Source of the DNA: Ampelomyces quisqualis
Taxonomy: Eukaryota; Ascomycota; Dothideomycetes; Pleosporales; Phaeosphaeriaceae
Direction of reading: 5' to 3'
Length of the DNA stretch: 64,000 nucleotides
Assembly (NCBI GenBank): GCA_018398575.1
Contig: JAGTXZ010000002.1
Coordinates: 2,544,501 to 2,608,500, forward strand
The notes below the pieces were generated by a model that did not search any database, was not told where the DNA came from, and worked only from the letters and a program-made list of their open reading frames with translations. A program made the translations under genes and the position numbers. This document shows, piece after piece, positions 1-12,900 of this stretch. Every line of letters starts with the position of its first letter. The stretch's first letter is position 1.

Positions 1-1130
1 TAGGCGTAGACTTTAGCCTTCTATACGTAGGTAATGCCTTAGTCTATTAGTTAGTATAATATTATACTACCTGCAAGCAGAAACATAACTCTGTTATATT
101 AGTAAGCATTATAACCTCTATTACTATAATAAGCCTATAGTATATTAACACTCTATATACTAAACGTTCTGCAGCAATTAGCAGCTTATCTAAAGCTTAG
201 CTACTGCGTATTTATAAGGCAAGAACCTGTTAATTAGTAACAATACTTGTCTATTTATATAGTTATTAAACTATTTCAGCTATTCTAGTATAATATTAGT
301 GTCTATTTAAGTAAAATTATTGTCTTAATAGACACAACTAAGACTACAGATATTTAGGTTCTTTTTACTATCTATATAAGTTATATAGTTTAAAGATCCT
401 ATAAACTATAGAGGCACTTAGTCTAAGCTATCTGCGTTTATACACAGCACACTAGTTATATACTCTCTGTCTAGTCTAGGTCTAGCTTCTAGATTGTCTG
501 CTAATATATATTAAGGCAAGTATTTTTAGTATATACTAGCCTTGTCTATGTTGTATAAATTCTTAGGCGCGTATCTACTTACTACGTTGCGAATCTCTTC
601 TATTATAAGCTTAGTGTCTTTAACTATTATACTACTATAGTTGCCTACTGTTTTTGCAAACTATTTATATAACTGCACACTGTATTATTGTTTATATATA
701 GTAAGCTATCTGTTATTAAACTCTAGTATTTTGCAGCTATTGTATTTAGGTAGCTGTTACTAAAGTTAACGTGCAGTTTTGCAAATTATGTTGTTAGTAA
801 CATTAACGCAAGCTGCCTGCAACTCTATATACTAGTTATTTAGAGCTACCTTAAAGGTTTTCTATTGCGGACGCCTATTATGCGCGTAGTTATAGCTAGT
901 GTATTTAGTTTTGTTACTATCTAGGTGTTCTTGCGTTATTAAAAAGATATTAGTTATATTATTTAGTTATATATAGCAGCAAAAGGCTCTAGTAGCCTAT
1001 ATAGTAAGTTGTTGTAGTGTTAAATGTAGAAACAATGCCTTATATTTGCAAACCTTAACACGTTCTGCAATAGTCTAAGTATAACTATATTACTAGTTAG
1101 GCGTTAGACCTTAACCTATCTATAAACTAG
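1..1130 (-). pseudogene. RIP-degraded pogo/Tigger-like DDE transposase
   Basis: With TAG read as Trp and TAA as Gln, the minus strand gives a recognisable Tc1/mariner-superfamily (DDE_1, pogo/Tigger) transposase core. A NLYNIDKAS-like segment near 540-565 fits the family's YNxDExG motif around the first catalytic Asp. INADS near 425-445 fits the NADG strand, and a VLLLINRF segment near 215-245 fits the LLLxDN motif around the second catalytic Asp. The catalytic Asp of the last motif reads as Asn, as RIP would produce. Stops are so frequent that no product is possible. The element runs off the left edge, so its C-terminus and one terminal repeat are missing; the N-terminal DNA-binding part, probably towards 1.1 kb, was not resolved. 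Confidence 0.65.
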
Positions 1131-1380
1131 ATAATATAGGCTTAATATTATAGTAGTAGAATAACTATAGAAACTAGATATATTTACAATAAGCAATCTA
1201 CTATCTAATATAGTAAAGATAATACACTTGCGCATACTAATACTCTAGTAGCTACTTATAGTATTTAATATAAAATAAAATCTAAACTTAGCCTTAAACT
1301 TATGCTAGTATTATTATAGCACTAATTAGTTACTCTAAGTACCTATTGCAGTAGATAGCTTACAATTAACGCTAATAGTA

Positions 1381-1745
1381 CTTTCTAGTAAATAACAGTT
1401 ATAGACAGTGCAACGCAACTATAGCTACTAGTTGTTAAAAGAGCCTGCTATAGTAGTAAGTTGCGTGCAGTACTAGTAGTATTCTCTAGTAAATAACAGT
1501 TGCTAATAGTGCAACGCAACTGTAGCTGCTAGTAGTTAAAAAAGCCTGCTGTAGTAGTAGGTTACGTGCAGCACTAGTAGTATTCTCTAGTAGATAACAG
1601 TTACTAATAGTGCAACGCAACTGTAGCTACTAGTTATTAGAAGAGCTTACTATAGTAGTAAGTAGCGTGCAGCACTAGTAGTATTCTTTAGTAGATAACA
1701 GTTACTAATAGTGCAACGCAACTGTAGCTACTAGTTGTTAAAAAG
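1381..1745. repeat. 101-bp tandem repeat, about 3.6 copies
   Basis: A unit beginning TCTAGTAAATAACAG recurs at about 1384, 1485, 1586 and 1687, an exact 101-bp spacing. Units share the blocks AGTGCAACGCAACT and CGTGCAG with scattered transitions between copies. No coding potential is visible. It could be a minisatellite next to, or inside, the neighbouring transposon. Confidence 0.9.
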
Positions 1746-2339
1746 GCCTAATTATAGAGATTAATGCGTTTAAAGTGTTTGCTACCTTATATACTATATA
1801 TAAGATTTATAAAGTATTACGCGTTACCTCTTATATATGTTCTTTTCTACTAAGCGTCTCTAAGACAAACAAATGTAAGCCTGTTGTTTTAATTTATATA
1901 AGTATCTTTTAAAGTCTTAGTTATGCCTACTAGCGTAGTAGGTATTCTTTTTGTTACTAGCTAGCAGCATCTTAGTGTAGATAAGTTTAATGCGCGTAAC
2001 TTCTTTGCGTTAATAGAAGTTCTTAAAGCTATAATAAAGCTTAGTAACGATAGAGGACTTAATATTGTATAAGTTGTAGTTAGAATATCTTAATATCTAA
2101 ACGTTAGATTACTACTTGTAGAGTCTAACAGAAATATATTATATATAGTATAAGAGAGGTTACAGCTACTTAGGTAGGCTTTGCTATTAAAGAGCCTAAT
2201 AAGAGTGCTAAAATAGAAATATCTTAACAAACAACTGTAACTCTACGTTATATTTAATTTTCGCCTGTAACAATATATAGACAAAAGCATGTAAATTGTA
2301 GTTATATCTCTAATATCTTCTAGTTACCTAATAGTATAA

Positions 2340-3110
2340 GAATTGCGTTCTTAAGTTAAGCTAAGTTATTAATATGTATTACAAGATATAACAAAGTTGT
2401 TGCAATAACAGCGCTCTTAAGTTAGGCTAGGTTGTTAATATGCGCACTAAGATGCTATTATAGTTATTATTGTAGAGATCCTTGCTTTTAAACACGCTAT
2501 AAAGTATCTTAGTTAAGTAATAGTATTGCAGGACATAACAAAGTTATTATAACAACAGCGCTCTTAAGTTAAGCTAAGTTGTTAATATGCGCACTAGGAT
2601 ACTATTATAGCTATTGTTATAGAAATCCTTGCTTTTAAACACGCTATAAAGTATCTTAGTTAAGTAATAGTGTTATAGAACATAACAAAGTTATTGCAAC
2701 AACAGCACTCTTAAGTTAAGCTAAGTTATTAATATACGTATTAGGATACTATTATAGCTATTATTGTAGAGATCTTCGCTTTTAAACACGCTATAAGGTA
2801 TCTTAGTTAAGTAATAGTATTGCAGGACATAACAAAGTTATTGCAATAACAGCGCTTTTAAGTTAGGCTAAGTTATTAATATACGCACTAGAATGCTATT
2901 ATAGCTGTTGTTATAAAGATTCTTACTTTTGAACACGCTATAAGGTATCTTAGTTAAGTAATAGTGTTGCAGAATATAATAAAGTTGTTACAACAACAGC
3001 ACTCTTAAGTTAGGCTAGGTTGTTAATATGCGCTCTAGGATGCTATTGTAGCTGTTATTGTAGAGATCCTTGTTGTTAAACACGTTATAAGGTATCTTAG
3101 TTAAGCTACA
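2340..3110. repeat. 147-bp tandem repeat, about 5 copies plus a partial one
   Basis: The block GCGCTCTTAAGTTA (or a one-base variant) occurs at 2411, 2558, 2705, 2852 and 2999, exactly 147 bp apart each time. A shorter leading unit near 2347 lacks the central part. Shared blocks include AACACGCTATAA and ATCTTAGTTAAG. Copies differ mainly by transitions. The period equals the length of DNA wrapped on a nucleosome core, which is common for satellites; function is unknown. Confidence 0.92.
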
Positions 3111-3394
3111 ATATCTAAACAGCTACTAAAGAGTCTATTTAAGACATAAATTTGCTTCTATGCTAGTAGGCTAAGAAGTAGCGCAAGTGTAGTACTAACA
3201 ACATAGTAAAGCTTAGTTTTAGATTTTTAAACCACACAAATATATAGACGTAATAGGTATAGTTTTAGTTTTATAAGAATAAAAATATAATAAAGAATTA
3301 AGTCTCTTAGACTTATAAAGAATATATATATAAAGACAGCAACATTAAATTAGAAGTATAAGTTACCTGTTAAGAAGCAGCTGTATACATAAGC

Positions 3395-3700
3395 ACATAG
3401 GTAAATTTATCTCTAGTTTTAAGGTTAGAAAAGTGTAAGAAGGCATAAGTGTATAATAGATAAAAATAACACTAGGTTCTGTATATATTTTAACAAAAGA
3501 CTGTTACCTTAACTCTAAGACTAAAGATATATAGGTAAATTTATCTCTAGTTTTAAAGTTAGAGAAGTGTAAGAAGGCGCAAGTGTATAATAGATAAAAA
3601 TAACACTAGGTTTTATATATATTTTAACAAAAGACTGTTACTTTAACTCTAAGACTAAAGATACATAAGTAAATTTATCTCTAGTTTTAAAGTTAAGAAA
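3395..3700. repeat. 134-bp tandem repeat, about 2.3 copies
   Basis: GTAAATTTATCTCTAG occurs at 3401, 3535 and 3669, a 134-bp period, with almost identical sequence between the first two units. No open frame is present. It completes a run of three unrelated tandem arrays in 2.3 kb. Confidence 0.9.
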
Positions 3701-5250
3701 ACGTATATATAGTAAAAGGTAGAGAGTAACTAGCTAGTAAGGCTATTATATACTCTATTAGCACTAATAGTTTAAGAGTAAGCAGTACGTAGATGCGTTT
3801 AATATACAGTAGTTTATTAATAGTCTTTATTACTATTTAGCCTCTGTTGTATTTGCATATTAGAGCAAGTTAGAACAGTAGTCTCTAGTAGACAACTGTT
3901 CTATACTGTGCTAGAAAAAGAATATAAATTAGATCTGCAGGCATTTTGAAACTAGAAAAGATTAAATATACTAGCTGCTTAGAACATTAGTTAACACTGT
4001 ATATAAATTATACTTATTATTTCTTACTATTAAGTAATTGCCTACGCCTGTTACTAGTCTTACCTATAGTATATATAGTACACTATTCTTCCTACTTCTA
4101 TCTGTACTAAGCCTAGCTACCTTAGTACAAGTTATATATTAGGCTGCTAGAGCTACTAGTCTATTTTTTTTATACTTTTAAACCTTGTACGTGTCTACTT
4201 GCAGGTATACTTACCTTTTTAGGTGTTTAGGTTCTACTATATATATTCTAAACGCGCAGTAACTTGTTTATTCTAAGGTATTAATTTTTTTTAGCGTAAA
4301 GATTATTATTAATATTAATCTTTATTAAGCTGTGTTAGCTAGCCTAACTAATCTAGTTATTAACAAGTAAGCTCTAGTGTAATAACGTAACAGTTGTTAG
4401 AGTAATAAGGAATATTAAAAGAAAGAAAAATATTAGTTGTTATGCCTACAACTGTTAGCATAGTTCTGTACACAGGTTAGGTAACTATTAGCTACAGTAG
4501 ACTTTAGTAAACTACTGTAAACAACAGACTATACAGCACAAGATAGATGCTGCTAGTAACTACCTTAACACTATGTAACTAATATTAATACTGTTTTTAC
4601 ACACTTAGTCTCTTTATATCTAAACTATAGAGTTATATATAAACAAATTAGTAATAAATTGTATATGCATACTATATAGCTTTTACACTAAGATGTATAC
4701 AGGACTTGTTAAACACAGTACTTAATGCTAGACGCGTTGCTACCTACTACTTAACAATACGCTAGTTATAACTTCTAACACTACAATATAATAGCACAGC
4801 TCTAATAGCTGTAACATAATAGATACTACTCTAGATAACGCAGTACCTGCTTTATACAGTAACACCTTATGTAAACATAACTACACTTTAGCTAAACATA
4901 AGGTAATAGAGTAGATAGGCCTAATATTAGCGTTTACACAAGAATAGAACAAGCTGTTTAAGATAGCAAGTAGATAGCACACTAGCAAACCCTTTAGTTT
5001 AAGAACAGCAGACGCAAAGTAGTAGGCTATACGCAGCTAAATAGCGCACGTGTGCTAACACTAATAGAAATAACATAGTAAAGCTCTTTAGTTCTCTTTT
5101 TGCACTAGCGTTTGCATTGTAGCTGCAAAGAATAAAATACATATTAGGTAATATTAACAGCCTCTTTACTAATATATAGCTACACAAGCTATATTTACAG
5201 CTGCAGTTCTAATTAGGGCGCTAGTAGCAGCAGGCTATGTTAAAAATTTA
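3700..5250. other. RIP-mutated spacer, nothing identified
   Basis: AT-rich, stop-dense DNA without a recognisable domain on either strand. Long runs free of TGA, TGG, TCA and CCA show the same mutation pattern as its neighbours. It may hold the 5' part of the Plavaka-like element that is recognisable from about 5.3 kb. Confidence 0.5.
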
Positions 5251-5299
5251 ATCTAGGCTATAAGATAACGTATAGATACAAGAGAACGTAGCAATTATA

Positions 5300-7000
5300 T
5301 CTAGGTTACTAAACCTCTAACCTAACTAACATATATTTATATACTAGGATATTATGTTACAGATTACTTTTATACTTAGTTATTACTTATTTGCTAACAA
5401 GATAGTTTACGCACCTAGCTATTCTTTTACAGGCACGCCTAATAAACCTACAAGAGTATATTACAAACTATACTTAAAGAATTAGTAGTAGTTAATATAA
5501 TAGCGCTTACTAAATAGTATAACTCTTGTGCTAGTTATACTAGCAGTAGACAAAACATAGTTATCTATAATATTTAGTAACGTAGCAGCATAGCTAATAT
5601 ATATTACTATTAGAAATCTTAACTATAAGGTATAACAACACAAAACAATACCTAGGACACTACTAGCTAGATTTATTCTAACAGCTAAGCTCTTAGATTC
5701 TATTCTAAAGAGTAAAGTATATTATTACTATATAGGCAAACTGTTATTGCGTAAGTACTAACTACAGCGTTAATAATAGAGGGTTACTATAGAAGACAGA
5801 CGCTAACTAGTAACTGCAGCACTTAAAGAGGCTACTAAATACAGTATATAGCTAGAGTGTACTAACTAACAGACGCAATAGTGTTACCTAACTATTTATG
5901 CGATTTTAGCTAACTATAAAGAGTAAGTGCTACTAATAAGTGTAAAAAAAAACAGACACTATACTTAATGCATAGTACTACTAGACAAACAAGAAAACTT
6001 GTGTAATAAATATTTATAGCAAACAAAAGAGTATACACGCTTACAATAGAGTTGTTATCTTAATAAAGAATATAAGGATTACATTTATTTAGTAGAGTAC
6101 TTTAGCTAGAATTACTATAACTTTAATATATATAAGTTGTTAGCTATAGATATATTATATCTACTGCTTAAAGAGTTAGTTATAAAGATATTAGAATTTA
6201 CAGAAGACATGCTAATAGACATACACCTTAGACAAAAGAAGGGCTAGAATAGTACTGCAGTTCTAGTAGCAGAAGATAACAGCTGTGCCTAGTTAAATAA
6301 AAGGTTTTGCTAGGTTAAGTATAACACTAGACTAAAACAGTTTAATAACAAGAAGGCTTTTAAAAAAGTATTGCACTAGACTAGCGCAGAACAAAAAGTA
6401 GTAATTTACTAATTTGTAGTAGTAGTGTTCTTTCTACTAGTAACTAAGGCACTATACGCATTGCATTTTATCTAAGCTGCGTGCAATCTGCTAGTACTCT
6501 TATAATATAAAAGTTATAACAAAAACACGTTAAGGTATATATTGTTAGCTATTAAATAAATAGATATTCTAAAAGAAGAGTTTTAACCTTTTAGACAGAC
6601 GCAAGGAGAAGAAAAGGATTTTAACTACCCTAAATAGCACGCGCTAACCTATATTATTAACAATATCTATATATATAGAGCTCTTAATAGCATATACACT
6701 AGAACAAACAGTAAGGCTTACTATATTATAATAGTAAAACAATTCTACCTAATAACAAACAAGAGAGATTTTCTTGCACAGATCTGCCTCTATAACTCTA
6801 GACAGCTTGCGCTTATAGCGTTTAAATACAAGACAGTTATAGACTAAAGTTAACAGTGCACTACTACTAACTAGTGTAAGCACACCTTTACTACAAGTGT
6901 GTTAATAGTAATACTATTTAAACAACTTAGATAGTCTATACTAGGTATATTACTAAATTCTATTATACTACCTCTTAGTAAGGTTACTATATATATTACG
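5300..7000 (+). pseudogene. RIP-degraded Plavaka/CACTA-like transposase
   Basis: Reading TAG as Trp and TAA as Gln restores two signatures of the fungal Plavaka-type (EnSpm/CACTA supergroup) transposase. The first is DKTW at 5548-5559, followed by a xAWxIYxTIRNL segment, matching the family's DKT...AWPVYLTIGN block. The second is YPKWHAL at 6625-6645, with TNKRDFLAQI about 100 codons later, matching the PKxHxLxHY and RTNKR blocks. Dozens of in-frame TAA/TAG codons rule out function. Ends are approximate and no terminal inverted repeats were identified. A more distant KDZ-type relative is the main alternative. Confidence 0.6.
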
Positions 7001-7628
7001 TTGCTAGACTTTACACATACTACTGCAGTATTTATCTAACACTACTATTAGAAGGTAACTAGCTGCCTTGTTACCCTATATAATAAAGACAGACAGAACT
7101 CTAACTTTTACTACGTAAATAGGATAAATATAAAAATATACTCTTCTATAAGATGCTTAAGGCTATTAGGCAAACACTATAATAACTCTAAACATTGCAA
7201 AGAAGATATTATGCAATACGCGCCTAACTAGCATAAGACTAGAAAATAGCGCAAAGATTACGTGTAAGTGCAAGAGTTTAAATATAAAGACTATATGTAA
7301 CTATCTTAGACTATTGCAAATAGTAGAGCTGTAGCTTAAGTGCACCTAATACTTACATTTATTAATAACAAATACTAAGACAAGGATAAAAAGAAATATA
7401 AGTATACAAGTGCCTTCTGCAAGGTTATAGCGTTTAACAACAATAGTTAAATTAATAATATAATAAGAATGCTAAGCGTGCGCTACTGCACATATAGTAT
7501 AAAGACTAAGTAACGCACATTACAAGCATTTAAGGTATACAATATAATAACTATTGTTTACCCTATGCACTTAGTACTAAAGAATCTACCTACACTTAAT
7601 AATAAGGTCTCTGTTTCTTATTATGTTA

Positions 7629-8500
7629 GGAAAATTCAAGATTGATCTGATTGGCCCAATCGCTGCGACCCGCGGCGGCCCAATAGTAATACTGTCTACT
7701 AGACAATTCGCCAAAGTTGCCCCACTTACTTCTAGTCACTAGCAACCTAACAGCGACCTAACAGTAACCTGACAGAGTTGCTAGATTCAACAGAGTCGCT
7801 AGTGTCGCCAATGTTGCCAATTTTACTTACGTAACTGTATTGCTGTATTTTCATAATAACGTAAGTAACCTAAAAATACAAAATATAGAGCAGAATTCCC
7901 TCTTAAAAATGCACTATTCAGAATTTTTGTAGCTGCTCTAGTTATTAAGATATAGCGCGTTGAAGTTATAAACTTTTTTAAAAAAACTTTAAGTATGTTC
8001 AACACAATAGATCTACGCACCCCCTATATAATATACTGTAATAAAATGTCCTAAAGTAAAATTTGCACTTTAGTTACTATTTCTTTAATAAAAAATATAA
8101 TATATTATCTAGTTAAAGTGCTAGAGCTTTAGCGAAAACAAGCCTTAGCAAAGAACTTTAAAACTCTACAAACTTCACTGCCTTGCACCTCAACAACAAG
8201 AGCAGCTATAAGAAATCTGAAAAGTACGTTTTAAAGAGAAAATTAAGCTCTATATTTTTAGTTTTTAGGATAATAACGTAATGGCGCGGGTAGGGCAGGT
8301 GGGTCTAGTGGATCAGGCAGATTAATTTGATTGTTTTAGTCTAATTAGGCGGCCAGAACAAATAGGAGACCCTAGGGACAGTTAAGCATAGTCAAGAACT
8401 GTCTAGTAGCTAGCAGTATAGTTGTGTTGACAGTGTCGCTAATGTCGCGGATGTTACTAACGTTGTGTTTTCCTAACGTAGTTAGTCTAGTTCTAAATAG
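7629..8500. other. Island of non-RIP-mutated DNA
   Basis: Unlike everything around it, this stretch contains TCA, CCA, TGA, TGG and CpG-rich words (for example CCCGCGGCGGCCC near 7668). Related blocks recur in direct orientation: GTGTCGCCAATGTTGCC near 7803 and GTGTCGCTAATGTCGC near 8434, each close to a CTGTCTA-containing block. No convincing gene is present. It could be a young or single-copy insertion, or remnant non-repeated host sequence between two RIP-mutated elements. About 8,030-8,160 inside it is plain AT-rich DNA. Confidence 0.55.
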
Positions 8501-8519
8501 ACTCTTATTTTCTTAGTAA

Positions 8520-9682
8520 AATGCTTAGGTATTATACGTAAGAACTCTTTAACCTGCTAATTTATATACTTTATTATATTTTATAAATAAAAAAAGGTAT
8601 TATTAAAATATACAATAACAAATACATCAAAGTATTTTCTAAGCATATTATTAATAAGTGCTTAATATATTACTAGGGCGTTAGTAAGACTAAATAGCAT
8701 TACTAGGTACTTATAGTAGCTGTAGAGTATTCCTACCGCTATCTTTTATTCTTTACTTTTCTTTATGTATATAAAGTTATACACGCCTCTTAGATTTAAT
8801 ACTATAAAGATCTTAACATAGGCTAGTTAATCCTATAGTTCTAAAATATTAAGTAGTAGGTATTAATTCTTAACTGTAATGTTATTAAGTTTCTAAAAGT
8901 TAATACATAGTTATAGTTTACTGTTCTTCTTTAGTATAAACATAATTAAGTATCTAGCTAGTAATCCTAATACTTAGATAAACCCTTTCTTAAGGTTTAC
9001 TTAGATGTATTCTTGGAGTGCCTCTAGCTCTTTTTCTAATAATCTATAGATTAGTCTAAAGGTTAGCCTTTTTCCTCTTTCTAGAATAATCTTATAGTCT
9101 TACTCTTAACACTTAGGCAGTACTTCTAGACCTATTTCTTCTAAGAATAGTTTCTTAAACTTTCTAAATTTATTAGGTATATTAATAGTTACACGTTTTT
9201 CTAAAACTTATAACATATTTGTATTTTTTTCTTAATTGTTTAAGTTAACTAGCTGTGTCTTTAACTGCGTCTAAGTTATAGTAATATTATTAATTATTCT
9301 CTTATTTACTATTTGATACTACTAATATATAGGCTTAGAATCTGTTGTGTTGTTATAATTCTCTAGAGAGATAGATTTCTTCTCCTAGTCTACCTATAGG
9401 CTATTCTCTCTAAACTATAGAAGTTCTAATATAATGTTATATGTAGCTAATCTAAAGACGTCTAAGTATATTTTCTGTTTAGTTTCTTAGATATTAAGTT
9501 CTGTTATAGTCGTATATCTAATAAGTAACTTATTAGGTATTTACTTTCTATTTGTAATATAGAGTTTATATAATTATTATTTTAAGTAAAGTTAGAGCCT
9601 AGCTCTTAATAAGATGTTACCTAAAATATAGTTTACTTATAATTCTAAATTAAGAAGTACCTTTATTCTTTTTCTATTAATT
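8520..9682 (-). pseudogene. Gypsy reverse transcriptase relic (3' part of the split element)
   Basis: The minus strand, read with RIP reversal, gives a Ty3/Gypsy reverse transcriptase: ELEALQEYI, LKKGFI, LCINFWKLN, VLNLRGVYNFI and KYLVMLFSLTNA appear in the family order between about 9060 and 8620. They match the LxEYIxxNLxKGFI, DYRxLN, DLRGAY and PFGLTNAP blocks. The catalytic YxDD region is not reached. The upstream part of the same element resumes at 14,901 on the far side of the Copia insertion. Confidence 0.8.
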
Positions 9683-9850
9683 TGTTAAATAGCAGGTGTT
9701 AGAGTAATAGAGAGGCAATTACCTTGCTAAGAAAGGCGCAGGGGCCTCTACCAGAACACAAGCAAGACAGCTAGCAACTAGAGGACATAACAACACAAAA
9801 CAAGAAAAAACTATTAATTTAATTAATCTAATATATTATTCTATCTAACA
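9683..9850 (+). repeat. 5' LTR of the Copia element
   Basis: Starts TGTTAAATAGCAGG and ends CTATCTAACA. Same length (168 bp) as the 3' copy, with 11 differences. A primer-binding site would be expected directly after position 9850, where the sequence reads ATTAAGAGTC; I could not match it to a tRNA. Confidence 0.93.
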
Positions 9851-9949
9851 ATTAAGAGTCTTACTGCCTCTATAAAGCTATTAACTATGTTATTAAACTA
9901 TAACTAACAAGATCTAATAGTTATTCTGTTAGACACAAGGAGCTAGATC

Positions 9950-12900
9950 CTATAGTACTGCTAACTTAAAATAAAATACTAATCTTAAGGCATCTAGTCT
10001 CTAGCAGACCTAAAAGGAGTCTAACATCCTCTTATTAGACTAATCTATCTAATGCCTCTAGACATTTCTAAATTTCAACCTGCAACAAGTGCAAACAACG
10101 CATTAACAGTATTATTGCATACTGTTTAAGCTAGTTAAAGTAACACTTGCGCAACAGCCTAAGACTTAATTAAAATTTAGCAGTCTTCCTTGCATACCTT
10201 AACAATACTAACGTAACTATTAAACCTTTTTAAAAAGAGCTTAGAAGTATACAAAGAAGATTGCGAAGATTATAAGCTTTGCCTAGAATTATACAAGATA
10301 CACAAGAGAGACTACTAAGAGAAAAGAAATAAGATCTTTAAGACAGTTAAACATATTCTCACAACAGTAACCTTACACTTACAACTAAGCTATTGCTTAG
10401 AAAACAGAATATTACAAGAATAAATAACTGCTCTCTAAGATACTATTAGAGTAGACGTAGACAAAAAACAAGCGCAAGTATAAGAAAGATACTACGCTAC
10501 ACTTAAGCTAATACGCACACTTGTAAACTAGGAAGCGTAGCTAAGTAAATACAATTAGGCTGCAACTTAAGCTAAGACCTTTAAGGTAGCTAAAGTTATG
10601 CAAACACAAGCTGTAATAGACAATTTTCTAGGCTTAGTATTAAAAGTAGTATTAACCTAGACTGCAGTATTCTATAGGCTAGGATATAACAAGAAAGCTA
10701 TTAATAGAAAAAGAATAATAAAACTCTTCTGCAATTATATAAGCCTCTACAATCTATTAAGAGAAAAGCTAAAAAGTGTATTCTTAGTAGTAGAAGCTTT
10801 ATACGCAGCAGGTAGTAAATCTAACTTAGCTACATAAAGAGACGCCTCTAGTGTTAAGATAAGAGCGCTATCTATAACTAATAACTAAGGCAGAAGAAAC
10901 TTAAAGCTAACAAATAAGTAGAAGAATAGGTAATCTACAGAAAGAGGTACAGCGTTAGCTAAGGGCATATGTCTTACTTATAAACAGCTGTATAATATAG
11001 CTAACTGCTATTATGTAAATAGCTAACAACTAGAATAGTTTAAACTAAACTAAGGTATTACAAAACTAGTACAGTATAAACTTAAACATAACCTAAGCTT
11101 ATAGAAGCTAGTAGAAGAGAATATACATAAATTTAAGCAACTGCGCCTTACTACAATAGCCTTTTAATTAATTACTCTTTAAATTAAGACATTACATACA
11201 CTAGAATTATCTAGGTAACTAGATAGACGCAAGATCTTAAGACTAGATAAGAGCATAATAAATGCAGCTTTTACTGCAAGTAATTAAGAATATCTATTAA
11301 AAGATGCATTTATCCTAGACTCTAGCTTAATAACGCACATCTATAACAATCTCTTCTAACTTAAAGATGTACGCGATCCTAGAATAAGAGACTATATCTA
11401 GGCTAGAAACTTAATAATTTAGATACAAGAATATAGAGCTGTTAGAGTAATAGCAGAGAGATCTTAAGGTAAACAAATTATGCGTCTTAAAAACGTTGCA
11501 TAGTGCCTAGATTTCTTCTGCAACCTTGTCTCTTTTTAGCTACTCTAACAACAAGGTATATAGTAGGACAACTAAGAGGATCTAACAAGCCTGCAACAAA
11601 GAGATAGCTTAATTATAGCTATTCTATTAGAACGCTATAGGCAATAGATTATTAAATAACCTACTACACTACTATTAGCCTTCTATGTGCGTATAAATTA
11701 AGCTAAACAATTACTACAAAGGGCTACTACTATCCTATAGCATAAATAACTAGGGCATCCTAGTTTATCTGCTATTAAGCACCTTGTTTAGCAATCTAAG
11801 GAGGTAAAGATTAAAGGAATTACTACTGTAGAATGCAACGCCTGCAGCAAATTAAAATTAAAACGCTAAATACGCAGGACTCTAAAGACAAACAATAAAG
11901 GACCTAGTAAAAGAATTGCTATTAATTTCTATAAGTATAAGAGAGGCAGTTTTACTAAGGAGAAGAGCTAGATGCTAGTTACCTGCAGACGTACCTAATT
12001 TATATAGGACTTCTATTTTAAGGACAATTGACTAGCCCGCTTAATTATACAACTCTTAGGCCTTTTTGTCTAGTTTATAAAGAAACAATTTAACATTACA
12101 GTTAAAGTTATTAAGATAAATAATAAGATTGTTACTGTTAAACAAGGAGTTAAAAAATAGTGTACGTCCCTATTAATTAGACTTAAGCTTAGAACAGAGG
12201 AGCAGAGCGCTTAGAGGGTGTAATAAAAGAGAAGGCACGCGCAATTTAACTAGATGCAAATCTTCTATAGAAACTCTAGCTAGAGATTACAAGGGCAGCA
12301 GTATACTTTTATAATTAAACGCTAAATTACTTAAACAATTAGAAGACACTATATAAAGTATTCTTTATATGCGCTGCTGCTATAAATAGCATAGTTACTA
12401 GACTCTAAAAACTAAACTAATCTTATCTAAAAGCATATAAATGCAAAGCTTTTGCAATAACAAATAACACCTACTAAGAAAAGTTAAGACTACAAAGGCT
12501 TAATCCTAAGGCCTAGATTAGTTACTTAGTAGGATATTAATTAACAAACATCTACTGTATATAAATCTCTTCTATAGCTAAAGTAATTAGCACTTGCGAC
12601 GTAGTCTTTAACAAAGAAACAATCTTTAATAGCAAAACTAAGGACCTAATAGACAATCTTATGCATAGCACTCTTAAGAAGATTTTAGCCTAAGTAAGAA
12701 CAATAGAGCTTCTAAGGACTTAGAGCTAACAACTAGAAACTAAGACGTTCTATAAGGATAATACAACGCAAAAGAAGAGTCTGCCTTCTTAAAGAACTAT
12801 ATACTACTAAGGAAGAAAGGTTGTAGATGTATACCTAATACTACTACTAACTCTTTTACCTGTAGCCTTGCTAGTTTAAAAAGAGGTAATAAATAAGAAT

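Noticed and set aside
1381..3700. CRISPR array
   Set aside because: The repeats are directly abutting tandem units of 101-147 bp without short repeat/spacer alternation, in a eukaryotic context.
4999..8020. Short minus-strand ORFs (62-65 codons) at 5.0 and 7.8 kb
   Set aside because: No motif; the first lies in RIP-mutated DNA where opposite-strand frames can stay open by chance, and the second lacks any supporting feature.
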